A stretch of DNA of 64,000 nucleotides from Psychrobacter sp. 5A.1 (GTDB taxonomy: Bacteria > Pseudomonadota > Gammaproteobacteria > Pseudomonadales > Moraxellaceae), in the NCBI RefSeq assembly GCF_030407455.1, contig NZ_JASDDJ010000011.1:1-64000 (forward strand), given 5' to 3'. Both the position numbers and the translations under genes were made by a program. This document shows, piece by piece, positions 54,053-62,897 of this stretch. The notes under the pieces were generated by a model. That model did no database searches. It saw only the letters and a list, made by a program, of their open reading frames with translations, and was not told where the DNA came from. The stretch's first letter is position 1. The number at the start of each line of letters is the position of its first letter.

Positions 54053-54901
54053 TTATTTAACCAACTCAAACTGCTGCTTAGTTTTATCATACTCATAAGT
54101 ACTGATATCTGTAGTGCGTGGCGCTATCTCTTTATCAGTACGATAGTTGACTGAGGTACTCTCTATGGTCACCGTCAGCGGATAAAAACCACCAGTCATA
54201 GGCTTATAACGTTCATGCGTGACGTGCCCCTCGCCCTCACGATAGATAGATTTTCTTGCTATCTCATTATGATAATCACTATCTATTTCAGCCACTGGCT
54301 TTATCTTGCCATCTATCGAAGCATACATCATCCATAGGCAGCCACTTTGTCCGCCTTTGCCGCCGCAGTGCTTACCTGTCCAAGCGTATTTGTCATCACC
54401 GACTTGTGATAGATTAAAATCATGAAGCTGACTTATCCCCGCACCGCCCGTATAGATAAAAGGATCGCTTGCGGATACTACCCAAGAGCTGCCCATTTTA
54501 TACAGCTCAAATAGACCACCTATACCGGGGTAAGCATTACCTGATTTTCCATCATAGACGTAACCCGAGGTTAGCAGATACAGCCGAGTGTCACCGTTGA
54601 CCTCTTCAGCTTGATACTTAATAGGCGCAATGCAGTAACTGTCCTCAAATACATAGTCACTGCCATCATTATCAAAGGTTTCTTTGCGATGATAAAGGGT
54701 GCAGCCACGCAGCTTGTCATAGTCTGAGCCATAGTTGACCGCCATGACGCTGTTGATGGCTTGGCTAATATCAGAGGGAATAGGCATTTGCGGCAAAGTA
54801 GGAATTTGCGCGGTTGCTAATGTCGTCCATAATGCCGCAGATGTTGCCGTGAGTAGTCGGCTTATCGTGTGTGAGGCAGTAGATAGGCGTTTGATTGTCA
54901 T
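54053..54901 (-). CDS. Hypothetical secreted protein
   Basis: A 282-residue protein from ATG 54901, chosen because a Sec signal peptide (RLLTATSAALWTTLATAQ) starts there; longer starts up to 55003 would run into the Fic remnant. The mature part has IPTLPQMPIPSDISQAINS, then CTLYHRKETFDNDGSDYVFEDSYCIAPIKY and WTGKHCGGKGGQSGCLWMMYASIDGKIKP, with cysteines likely paired. No recognisable family. Confidence 0.6.
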   Translation of the reverse strand: MTIKRLSTASHTISRLLTATSAALWTTLATAQIPTLPQMPIPSDISQAINSVMAVNYGSDYDKLRGCTLYHRKETFDNDGSDYVFEDSYCIAPIKYQAEEVNGDTRLYLLTSGYVYDGKSGNAYPGIGGLFELYKMGSSWVVSASDPFIYTGGAGISQLHDFNLSQVGDDKYAWTGKHCGGKGGQSGCLWMMYASIDGKIKPVAEIDSDYHNEIARKSIYREGEGHVTHERYKPMTGGFYPLTVTIESTSVNYRTDKEIAPRTTDISTYEYDKTKQQFELVK

Positions 54902-54947
54902 AAATGTTGACTTATTATTAGGGTGTGTTGGGTAATGCTTTGCCATA

Positions 54948-55181
54948 TTAAGGCTTTGCATTAATGGCTCTTGCGCCTCTAATGACAGCAAGTCCAGTAT
55001 CATTAATCACTGTATCACCTTTACTATTAAGCAAACGCTGATTGCGATGCAAAAATCTCACAAACAAGAACGCACCGCTACGCTTATTACCGTTGGTAAA
55101 GAGGTGATTTTTGATCACGAAATATAATAAATGTGCCGCTGTACTCTCGATAGTCGGATAAGCTGGCTCTCCAAAAATCAT
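54948..55181 (-). pseudogene. Fic/DOC domain remnant
   Basis: The fragment reads FGEPAYPTIESTAAHLLYFVIKNHLFTNGNKRSGAFLFVRFLHRNQRLLNSKGDTVINDTGLAV and then breaks off. This is the Fic core, with the catalytic motif HPFxDGNxR altered to HLFTNGNKR. It lacks the N-terminal RhuM part and the C-terminal end. Together with the pseudogene at 51024 it covers most of a RhuM-Fic protein, but the strands are opposite and shared residues differ, so they need not come from one gene. Confidence 0.7.
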
Positions 55182-55327
55182 ACTTTTTCGAACTTTTCCA
55201 GAGGTTAACCAAGGTATGTTTGCATTCCCCCAAAACTATTCTTACTTGTTAGTCAGGAAGAGATAGAAAAACGATGCTTTATTAATGCTGCTCCAAGCTC
55301 ACTATACTAAGGCGTGTTGCAAGTATT

Positions 55328-55867
55328 TTAATCAAAAGCTTTAAGGAAATTGGCATCTAACGCTAATGACTCTTGACCTGTTTGCGCCGTTACAATACTA
55401 CCTTCACCCAATACAAATAAAATATCGGACTTCTGCTTAGCGTTATTGATGCCCAGCTGTTCAAGCGCATCAAATAACCACTGTCTAACCTCAGCCTTGT
55501 GCTGCTTGGCGATTTGATACGGGGAAGACTGAGTGTCTGAATACTCGGCACAAGCATTGATAAACAGACAACCATAAAACCCCTCTGATGATGTCCAGTC
55601 TTTGAGAAATGCTAAGTAGCAGGTAACAACATCTGCTGCATCTTTACTCTCAACATTATCAAAGCACGCTTTTAATTGAGCCATAAACATCTGATGACGA
55701 TACTTAAGCACCGCTTCGATTAAGCCATCTTTACTGCCAAAATGAGCATACAAAGTCCGCTTGGTCGTGCCCGCCTGCTTTGCTAATAGCTCTACTCCAC
55801 TATTATGAAAGCCTTGCTTATAAAGTAACTCATAGCTTTTCTGTAAAATAGTATCTCGCAATTCCAT
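55328..55867 (-). CDS. TetR-family regulator
   Basis: A 179-residue repressor. The DNA-binding domain is RDTILQKSYELLYKQGFHNSGVELLAKQAGTTKRTLYAHFGSKDGLIEAVL. The C-terminal part (GFYGCLFINACAEY) is of the AcrR/YxaF-like type that controls exporters or oxidoreductases. Divergent from an HPP-family protein with two well-spaced operators between them, so it probably controls both. Confidence 0.9.
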   Translation of the reverse strand: MELRDTILQKSYELLYKQGFHNSGVELLAKQAGTTKRTLYAHFGSKDGLIEAVLKYRHQMFMAQLKACFDNVESKDAADVVTCYLAFLKDWTSSEGFYGCLFINACAEYSDTQSSPYQIAKQHKAEVRQWLFDALEQLGINNAKQKSDILFVLGEGSIVTAQTGQESLALDANFLKAFD

Positions 55868-55929
55868 TGGTTCTGATTCCTATTGTTTTACGGCCTAATC
55901 TGGTATTCAATAAAAAAATACTGTGTTAA

Positions 55930-55970
55930 TATACCGTTCGGTATACTTGGCTAATATACTGACCAGTATA
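55930..55970. promoter_or_regulatory. Twin TetR operators
   Basis: Two palindromes, TATACCG-TT-CGGTATA (55930-55945) and TATACTG-AC-CAGTATA (55955-55970), have matching outer arms and centres 25 bases apart, about 2.4 helical turns. They lie between the divergent TetR and HPP genes. Confidence 0.85.
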
Positions 55971-56014
55971 CCAGTAGTAATACTGTTAATTGTTTATTTA
56001 TCATAGGAAGTCGT

Positions 56015-56533
56015 ATGCACTCATTTTTTAATTGGCGTAAATTAAGTGGTCAAGTTAGCGAATGTCCAAAAAGATTGCCTTTATCAAAGATCGTTGTCGC
56101 TTGGTTGGGCGCTACTATCGCAACAGCGACGCTTGCTATGTTAGGCAGTTCAATAGAAATCATTATGATTCTAGGGTCATTTGGCGCAAGTTGTTTACTG
56201 ATGTTTTCGTATCCTGCCAGCCCTTTTGCGCAGCCAAGAAATGTCATAGGCGGGCATGTGATCGCGACCTTTACGGGATTGGCGTTTATGACATTATTCG
56301 GTATTCACTGGTGGAGTATGGCAACCGCTGTGGGGACTGCCATTATGCTAATGCTGCTGTTTAGAATGCCGCATCCGCCTGCAGGATCTAACCCTTTGAT
56401 AGTGATGCTTGGTGCAGTACATTGGGACTTTTTAATTACGCCTACCCTGCTTGGCGCTATCGTTTTGGTCATGGTAGCGCTTGTTTATAACAATCTCGGT
56501 AAGGATAAGCAATACCCAACTTATTGGTGGTAA
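56015..56533 (+). CDS. HPP family membrane protein
   Basis: A 172-residue inner-membrane protein with four hydrophobic helices and the namesake motif in RMPHPPAGSNPLIVMLG, plus LGSFGASCLLMFSYPASPFAQPRNVIGGH. HPP proteins have been proposed as nitrite or other small-ion transporters in some organisms; here the substrate is unknown. RBS AGGAAG precedes the ATG. It is under the divergent TetR regulator. Confidence 0.88.
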   Translation: MHSFFNWRKLSGQVSECPKRLPLSKIVVAWLGATIATATLAMLGSSIEIIMILGSFGASCLLMFSYPASPFAQPRNVIGGHVIATFTGLAFMTLFGIHWWSMATAVGTAIMLMLLFRMPHPPAGSNPLIVMLGAVHWDFLITPTLLGAIVLVMVALVYNNLGKDKQYPTYWW

Positions 56534-56617
56534 AAGCCTATTTTTGATAGAAGATAAATATTTATATTCAAGTATCTAAATACGCTCCTAGCCACGTCAA
56601 CAACTCATCGCTAGTTT

Positions 56618-56675
56618 TAGGGTCTGTTCTCCATCTGAATATGACCTGTTAAATGGGCTAAAAATAGCGACTACA
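56618..56675. repeat. Degenerate miniature-element fragment
   Basis: TAGGGTCTGTTCTCCAT, then TTAAATGGGCTAAAAATAGCGA, matches the left part of the AGGGCGTGTC element with substitutions. It lies just beyond the P-type ATPase stop. Confidence 0.4.
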
Positions 56676-56687
56676 GACACCGACTGT

Positions 56688-58865
56688 TTATTTGTTTTTA
56701 GGAGCACTTATGGATGAGTGATTTCCTTTAAATCTTAGTAAGCGCAAAGCATTTAGCGTCACAAGTACAGTGGCGCCAGTGTCCGCTAGTACGGCGATCC
56801 ATAGGCCAGTAACGCCTAGTATCGTCGTGATAAGAAATATACCTTTTAGCCCCAATGCAAAAATCACATTTTGATGAATATTGGCCATGGTGGCGCGTGA
56901 CAGTGCGATCAAATGAGCGACGTCTGTAACCCGACTTTGTAATAAGGCGACATCAGCCGTTTCGATGGCCACATCCGTACCACCGCCCATGGCGATACCA
57001 ACATCTGCGGTTGCTAATGCAGGCGCATCATTAATACCATCACCAACCATCGCTATTTTAGTGCCATTTTTCATCTCATTTAGCAGGCGCAGTTTGTCTT
57101 CTGGCAAGAGTTCGGCTTTCCACTCTATGTCCAGATTTCCCGCCAGCGCTTGAGCAGTAAGGCGGTTGTCACCTGTGAGCATGACAGAGCGTATCCCCAT
57201 CGCTTTGAGCTGTGCGACCCCTTGTTGTGCATCGTCTCGCAATTCATCTCGTAGTGCTACCAATCCAAGCACTGCACGGCTTTGCTCGTCAAACAGAACC
57301 GAAACGGTTTTCCCTTCATTTTGTAGTGATGCAATGTGCGCCTGTTGTTTGGATGACAACAAACCTTCATCAGCTGCATAAACTGGCGAACCGATGGCTA
57401 GATAACGCTCAGCTACCGTCGCATGCACCGCTTTACCTGCAGTAGCATAAGCATTGGTCGCTATCGGTATGACAATGTTAGCGGCTGTAGCGTGATTAAT
57501 AATGGCTTTTGCCAGAGGATGGCTAGAGGCGGATTCGACACTAGCAAACAGTGCCAATATCTCATTTTGACTTTGACAGCCGATGGGCGATGAGGCAAAG
57601 GCCACAACATCGGTCACGCGTGGCTTACCTTCAGTCAACGTACCTGTCTTGTCAAATGCAACGGTATCTACGCGACCAATGATTTCTAAAGCACTACCGC
57701 CCTTGATGAGCAAGCCACGACGCGCACCAACGGCCAAACCAGACGCGATGGCAGCTGGTGTTGATAGCACGAGTGCGCAGGGACAGGCGATCAGTAGCAG
57801 TGCCAAACCACGATATAACCAAGTCGCCCATTCCCCTCCTAACACTAGCGGCGGGACGATAATAACCAGTAAAGAAAGGGCCATCACTGCTGGCGTGTAG
57901 TAGCGACTAAATTTCTCAATAAAACGAGCGGTGGGTGCTTTGGAAGCTTGCGCCTGCTCTACCAGCTCAATAATACGCGCAATAGTGTTGTCCGCTGCTG
58001 TTTTTTGCACGCGCACATTGAGCACACCATCCATGTTTATCGACCCTGCGAATACCGCTTCACCTACTGTTTTGACAACAGGGACGGACTCTCCCGTCAC
58101 GGGTGAATCATCAAGGCTGGAGGTGCCTTGAACAATAACCCCATCAGCAGATACCCTATCGCCAGGACGGACGAGTACCAGATCATTCACTTGCAGCGAT
58201 GTCGCAGGCACATCACGCTGCCCGCCCTGATTATCAAGTAACACTGCCGTCTTTGGAACCAGTGACGCTAAAGCTCTGATGCCAGCACGAGCGCGATCAG
58301 CTGCCACACTTTCTAACAACTCACCAATCGAGAACAAAAATACAACCGCTGCGGCCTCTTCAGCCTCACCAATGATGAGCGCGCCAATCGCCGCGACAGA
58401 CATCAACATTTCAATCGAAAAAGGTGACCCTGACATTGCTAATGCCACAGCTTTGCGTGCAAAGGGGAAAACACCCGCCATCACAGCCACCGCGAATACC
58501 CATGCCCCATAGTCAGGGAAAAGTAAGGCTAGTATATATGCGATACTCATCAGAATACCTAAACCAACAACCTGCCTGCCTTTTCGGGTTTGCCACCAAC
58601 GCTGGCGCTGTGCCGCTGACGGATGGTCACTGTTACTATCTGAGGAAGTTTGTGAGCTTTCATAAGCAGAGACACCAAAACCAAGGCGCTTGATGGCTTG
58701 TTCGACATCACTGAACTGAGTCGCGGCATCGGGTGCCAACGTTAGCTCTAACTTTTCTGTCGCAAAGTTAAGCTGTACGTCAGAGACACCAGGCATACGG
58801 GCTAGCGCCGTTTCAATTTTGCCGATGCAACTTGCACAGTCCATACCTTCAATATGATATTGCAT
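56688..58865 (-). CDS. Heavy-metal P-type ATPase (ZntA/CadA type)
   Basis: Metal-exporting P1B ATPase, 725 residues. An N-terminal HMA domain has the metal motif GMDCASC (residues 7-13). There are eight membrane helices with CPC in IACPCALVLSTPAAIASGL, actuator TGES, phosphorylation site DKTGTLTEGKPR, HP motif SSHPLAKAI, and hinge GDGINDAPALATADVGIAMGGGTDVAIETADVALL. The CPC ion site with a single HMA domain points to Zn/Cd/Pb export. Divergent from a CadR/PbrR-like MerR regulator. Confidence 0.94.
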   Translation of the reverse strand: MQYHIEGMDCASCIGKIETALARMPGVSDVQLNFATEKLELTLAPDAATQFSDVEQAIKRLGFGVSAYESSQTSSDSNSDHPSAAQRQRWWQTRKGRQVVGLGILMSIAYILALLFPDYGAWVFAVAVMAGVFPFARKAVALAMSGSPFSIEMLMSVAAIGALIIGEAEEAAAVVFLFSIGELLESVAADRARAGIRALASLVPKTAVLLDNQGGQRDVPATSLQVNDLVLVRPGDRVSADGVIVQGTSSLDDSPVTGESVPVVKTVGEAVFAGSINMDGVLNVRVQKTAADNTIARIIELVEQAQASKAPTARFIEKFSRYYTPAVMALSLLVIIVPPLVLGGEWATWLYRGLALLLIACPCALVLSTPAAIASGLAVGARRGLLIKGGSALEIIGRVDTVAFDKTGTLTEGKPRVTDVVAFASSPIGCQSQNEILALFASVESASSHPLAKAIINHATAANIVIPIATNAYATAGKAVHATVAERYLAIGSPVYAADEGLLSSKQQAHIASLQNEGKTVSVLFDEQSRAVLGLVALRDELRDDAQQGVAQLKAMGIRSVMLTGDNRLTAQALAGNLDIEWKAELLPEDKLRLLNEMKNGTKIAMVGDGINDAPALATADVGIAMGGGTDVAIETADVALLQSRVTDVAHLIALSRATMANIHQNVIFALGLKGIFLITTILGVTGLWIAVLADTGATVLVTLNALRLLRFKGNHSSISAPKNK

Positions 58866-58904
58866 AATAACTTATCCTGCCGTCGAGGTTTTTTTAATAA
58901 ACCC

Positions 58905-58935
58905 ATTATGAACCCTCTAGTGGCTTTAGAGTCAA
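58905..58935 (-). promoter_or_regulatory. MerR-type promoter/operator of the P-type ATPase
   Basis: On the minus strand the -35 TTGACT and -10 CATAAT are held 19 bp apart, with the dyad CTCTAAAG/CTAGAGGG filling the spacer. The overlong spacer with a central palindrome is the classical arrangement activated by MerR-family metal sensors. Confidence 0.88.
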
Positions 58936-59021
58936 GGTCATTCATATCCAATCTCAGTAGTTTGATTTTTTTGCTACCAAACTTTATAGTTGCTTATATT
59001 TTCAAACTTTATGAGGCCATT

Positions 59022-59432
59022 ATGCCCATCAAAATCGGAGCGCTCGCTAAACGTACAGGCGCCACAGTGGAAACCATTCGCTATTATGAAAAAGAGGGGT
59101 TATTGCCCGCGCCGTCTCGCAGTGAGGGGAACTATCGTTTGTATTGCGACGCGCACATTGAGCGTCTACAGTTTGTCCTGCATTGTCGCACACTCGATAT
59201 GACATTGGATGAAGTACGAACTTTGCTTCAGTACTGGGATGACCCTGACAAAGACTGCGGCAATGTGAATACATTATTGGATGAGCATATTCATGCTGTG
59301 GAAATACGTATGCAAGAATTGACGCAATTAAAGCAGCATCTAATTGTTTTGCGCCAAAAATGCGTCAGCAGAGCACCAGCAGTATCATGTGGGATATTAA
59401 ATGCGCTTGCTGATAATTCTTGCCATACGTAA
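59022..59432 (+). CDS. MerR-family metal regulator (CadR/PbrR-like)
   Basis: A 136-residue regulator from ATG 59022. The winged HTH KIGALAKRTGATVETIRYYEKEGLLPAPSRSEGNYRLY is followed by a long dimer helix with DCGNVNTLLDEHI (first metal Cys), and a C-terminal loop with CVSRAPAVSCGILNALADNSCHT holding further cysteines and a final His. The spacing matches CadR/PbrR sensors of Cd, Pb or Zn. It twists the divergent ATPase promoter to activate it. Earlier in-frame starts only add a non-homologous leader. Confidence 0.92.
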   Translation: MPIKIGALAKRTGATVETIRYYEKEGLLPAPSRSEGNYRLYCDAHIERLQFVLHCRTLDMTLDEVRTLLQYWDDPDKDCGNVNTLLDEHIHAVEIRMQELTQLKQHLIVLRQKCVSRAPAVSCGILNALADNSCHT

Positions 59433-60021
59433 CAGTGGACAGTGGCTTGAAGATGATTATGATCATGAGTTTCACTATGACACCAACCCTATTTCGCCAT
59501 TAGCAAGCCTGCACAACTCCGAAAATGTGGTTCACATTGGTTCGATGTCAAAGGTGTTTGCACCAGGGCTAAGATTGGGGTATGTCGTGGCCGATCAGCA
59601 TTTTATAAAAAGAGCCGCTCAAGAGATCGTGCTTATCGATAGACAAGGCAATACGATTACAGAGCATGTTTTATCTGACTTGATGGAATCTGGAGAAGTA
59701 AAAAGGCATATTAGAAAAGTAAGGCAACAATACAAGGAAAGGAGAAATCATGCTGCTAAAGAGTTTCAACGGATATTTGGTGATCAAATATCCTTTATCT
59801 TACCTACGGGAGGATTGGCCATATGGGTAGATATATCGAAACTTTCTAAAGGGAAAAATCTGGCAAATTTTGACAATGATGACTCGACGTTAAATGTTTT
59901 TTTTAACAAAACACAAAAAGAGCCATCACATATACGCTTTGGGTTTGGGAGTCTCAATGAATATGAAATCACCCAATCTATTGATAAGCTTTTTCAAACA
60001 CTAAGCGATGTTGAACCGTAA
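59433..60021 (+). pseudogene. 5'-truncated MocR/PdxR-like aminotransferase remnant
   Basis: About 195 residues of the PLP-dependent aminotransferase part of a MocR-type regulator: WLEDDYDHEFHYD, then GSMSKVFAPGLRLGYVV with the PLP lysine, and near the end IRFGFGSLNEYEI. The winged-helix domain and the first half of the aminotransferase fold are missing, and homology begins directly after the merR stop codon. A start codon at 59401 inside merR could express it, but function is unlikely. The junction suggests a deletion or an insertion of the metal-resistance pair into the original gene. Confidence 0.75.
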
Positions 60022-60043
60022 ATCTTGTGAGACAAGCCCTAAT

Positions 60044-60679
60044 CTAACGGCTGTAATCACAGGTCACTGAGTTATTTTCTAAGTTAAAAACAGCGCCGCT
60101 ATAACCACCCAACCAATCTACATAGACTTGTTTGAATGAAGGCTTTAAATCGACAAAGTTCTTATTTTTAAAATACAACGTATCGTAAGCGTAATCAGTT
60201 TCAGGCTTAAAGAAAATCACAAGCTTGTCGAGGTCATGGTCGCGGTAGGTCGCATTTTTGAAGTAAACACTATAACGCATACTGCCTTCTTCATCCTGCT
60301 CTACCTGAATATCATCAATGGCCGTACGATACTGCTTGGGTATGCTGGACAATGGTTTTAGATAGTATTGGTCTTCAAATGCGGCATTAGAATCATGACC
60401 AATAAAAGAAGATTTGAACGCATCAAAGTCTTTTTCACTAGGGCTAGCATCAAAGCCATTATTTTTTGCGCCATCTACAAAACCACAGCTGTCTTCAAAG
60501 AATCGCAGAGCTTGAAGTAACTCTTGCTTTGGTTGTTCATGAGTACTGATGAGTTGTGTAGGCGCGCTATCGACCTTGGCTGACACAGCTGCACTATTGG
60601 CCTTCTGCTCAGTACATCCTGATACGATAAATCCTGCACATAATGTTAGTAATAGTATGTTTTTATTATAAGAAATCAA
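60044..60679 (-). CDS. Hypothetical lipoprotein
   Basis: A 211-residue protein with a lipobox (FIVSGC) after a short signal peptide, starting at TTG 60679 behind AAGGTGA. The mature part has a Cys in FFEDSCGFVDGAKNNGFDASPSEKDFDAFKSSF, the strand-rich MRYSVYFKNATYRDHDLDKLVIFF and a final VTCDYSR. I do not recognise the family. Confidence 0.65.
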   Translation of the reverse strand: MISYNKNILLLTLCAGFIVSGCTEQKANSAAVSAKVDSAPTQLISTHEQPKQELLQALRFFEDSCGFVDGAKNNGFDASPSEKDFDAFKSSFIGHDSNAAFEDQYYLKPLSSIPKQYRTAIDDIQVEQDEEGSMRYSVYFKNATYRDHDLDKLVIFFKPETDYAYDTLYFKNKNFVDLKPSFKQVYVDWLGGYSGAVFNLENNSVTCDYSR

Positions 60680-61046
60680 AATTAATCACCTTAGATAATG
60701 TTATGACAGTTGCTTGGCTGATTACGTCTATACGCCATCAGTTAACAGCATTGAGCCGCAAAAAACCAGTGGCATCATACCATCTAACAACAGATAACTG
60801 ACCAAGTTTACATAAAGGGAATTAAAAATAGACTGCAAATATTCGTTGGTACATAGCATAGGAGCAATTCGTTATTCCCTCTAAATAAAATTAAGTAACC
60901 TGAATTCCGGATAATAAATCCATCTCAAGCAGCTATTGACACGTAAATTAGCTCTGTTCAATAGACCCTAAAATCTTTGGCTACATAAAGTTTTAAATAT
61001 CAGATAGTTCAGTTGCTTAGTAAATATCTCAAGCAGCTATTTCAGG
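60680..61046. other. Intergenic region with a 16-bp direct repeat
   Basis: No gene seen. ATCTCAAGCAGCTATT occurs at 60922-60937 and again at 61026-61041, 104 bp apart in the same orientation. The second copy lies just beyond the SDR stop codon. Confidence 0.6.
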
Positions 61047-61649
61047 TTAATTAACGTGATCAGGGGCATCAAGTGTTGCGCCATGCATTGAATCCGTTAC
61101 AGCAGCAACATATGCCTTAGCTGTGTCATCTGCCGACAGGCCGCCTTCGGTGTCCATGCCCATCATAGCCATTGTTTCCTTTACAAAAATTGGAGACACA
61201 ACATTAAGTCGAAAGCTGTCAATTTCAAGCGCCGCTGCTTTAACAAAGCTTTCCAATGCGCCATTAACCATACTAACGGCTGTGCTACCAATCATAGGCT
61301 CTCGTGACAATACACCCGAGGTTAACGTTATTGAACCACCGTTGCTAATATAAGCACGTCCCAAGCGTACTAAGTTAACTTGCCCCATTAGCTTGTTGTT
61401 AAGTGCTAGTTGATACTCATCATCAGAAAGTTTATCAAAAGATCCAAAGTTTGCGACCCCAGCGGTTGAGATAACCGCATCAACTTGCCCGACTTGTTCA
61501 AACATTTTTTTAATTGACTCTGCGCTACCTAAATCAACAATCACATCTGCGTTTGAGTATCCTGCAGCTATAATCTCATCGTTATTTGCTAGGCGTTTAG
61601 TGACTGCTTTTCCGATAGTGCCAGAGGCACCTATTAATAAAATTTTCAT
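61047..61649 (-). CDS. Short-chain dehydrogenase-like protein
   Basis: A 200-residue SDR-fold protein. NADP-binding LIGASGTIGKAV at the N terminus and VISTAGVANFG are typical. The active-site block reads TLTSGVLSREPMIGSTAVSMVNGALESFVKAAALE: the usual Tyr-x-x-x-Lys is replaced by SMVNG, so catalysis by the normal SDR mechanism is doubtful. The same small SDR type without Tyr/Lys is common beside LysR regulators. Divergent from the LysR gene. Confidence 0.85.
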   Translation of the reverse strand: MKILLIGASGTIGKAVTKRLANNDEIIAAGYSNADVIVDLGSAESIKKMFEQVGQVDAVISTAGVANFGSFDKLSDDEYQLALNNKLMGQVNLVRLGRAYISNGGSITLTSGVLSREPMIGSTAVSMVNGALESFVKAAALEIDSFRLNVVSPIFVKETMAMMGMDTEGGLSADDTAKAYVAAVTDSMHGATLDAPDHVN

Positions 61650-61738
61650 ATTGTTTATTCCAGTCTCTTTAAGGTTGAGTAAAGTATAACAATAGACTTA
61701 TAATTGAAAAATAATCTAAAAACAAAAACACTATTCAT

Positions 61739-62644
61739 ATGAAGAGAAAAATAGATATTGTTCGTGCCATAACAACTTTTCAAGTTGTTCTCGATTTGGG
61801 CAGTTTTAGCAAGGCAGCGGACCAACTGGGTATTGTTGTTTCTGCGGTTAGCAAGCAGGTATCTGAGCTAGAAAAGCACTTTGGTTGTCAATTGCTTCAT
61901 CGCACAACGCGTGCTATGAACCTCACTGCAGAAGGTGAGCATTATTTAGAGCAGTTCAATCTGATTGTTGATGCTTTGGAAAACCTTGAGGGTCGAGCTG
62001 ATATCAATCAGCGCATTATTGCTGGGCACCTTCGAATTAGTGCTCCCCCTAATGCTGAACAACTTGGTATCACTCGTTTAATTGGGGAGTTTTTGCATCA
62101 ACACCCTGCTGTAAAAATCACGCTTATATTACTAAATCGTTATATTAACCTGGTTGAGGAAGGTATTGATCTTGCTATTCGAGTACATGAATTGTCGGAT
62201 TCTCGGCTTATCGCGCGAAATTTTACTGAATTAAATGTGTTGTATGTCGCAAGTCCTGATTACTTAGCAAAATACGGTACACCCCAACATCCTAAAGAAC
62301 TTACAAAACACAACTGTATACTTGATTCCTCAATTCGTACCCCCTGTCGCTGGCGCTACTTTGAAGGTAACAATGAGCGACATGTTAATGTTACAGGAAC
62401 GATTGAAGTTAATTACGGAAATATTACGGCTGAATACTCAGCCGCAGGTCATGGTATCGCGTTTTTGCCTGATTTTTTAGTGCAGGACTATATTAATAGT
62501 GGCCAACTCGTGTCTATTCTTGAACCATTTCATATGCCTGCAACACCAGTTTCATTGGTCTATCCAGCCAATCGCATGCAAAACCCCGTACTGCGTGAAA
62601 TGGTACAATATTTACTTAACAACAAACCTAAACGTATTATGTAA
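61739..62644 (+). CDS. LysR-family transcriptional regulator
   Basis: A 301-residue activator/repressor. The N-terminal HTH is FQVVLDLGSFSKAADQLGIVVSAVSKQVSELEKHFGCQLLHRTTRAMNLTAEG; the C-terminal periplasmic-binding-like ligand domain includes LRISAPPNAEQLGI and EEGIDLAIRVHELSDSRLIARNF. It is divergent from the SDR-like gene, which it most likely controls. Start ATG 61739. Confidence 0.92.
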   Translation: MKRKIDIVRAITTFQVVLDLGSFSKAADQLGIVVSAVSKQVSELEKHFGCQLLHRTTRAMNLTAEGEHYLEQFNLIVDALENLEGRADINQRIIAGHLRISAPPNAEQLGITRLIGEFLHQHPAVKITLILLNRYINLVEEGIDLAIRVHELSDSRLIARNFTELNVLYVASPDYLAKYGTPQHPKELTKHNCILDSSIRTPCRWRYFEGNNERHVNVTGTIEVNYGNITAEYSAAGHGIAFLPDFLVQDYINSGQLVSILEPFHMPATPVSLVYPANRMQNPVLREMVQYLLNNKPKRIM

Positions 62645-62702
62645 AGCAGTACAACGGGCTATTACTTTATTACTTCTTTTTAAATATAAAATTTGGTTTA
62701 CG

Positions 62703-62897
62703 TCACAATGCCAGTAACTTAAACACATACTTTCTAGCAATAGGAACAAATACAGCAGAAGCATGCATCCACTTATTTAAAAAATTTGCGGTGAATCCTA
62801 CATTCATAGAAACCATAACAAAGGACATCACAAAACTCATCCCTAAAGAAATAATAAGGCCCATTAAGAGGCTGGCATACTTGGGGTTAATGATCAC
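62703..62897 (-). CDS. DUF2798 family small membrane protein, shortened
   Basis: A 64-residue protein starting at GTG 62897 behind GGAG. The first helix GLIISLGMSFVMSFVMVSMNVGF and the following TANFLNKWMHA match DUF2798. The second helix of the family seems largely lost, as only VFVPIARKYVF remains, so the protein may be a recently shortened copy. Confidence 0.6.
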   Translation of the reverse strand: MIINPKYASLLMGLIISLGMSFVMSFVMVSMNVGFTANFLNKWMHASAVFVPIARKYVFKLLAL

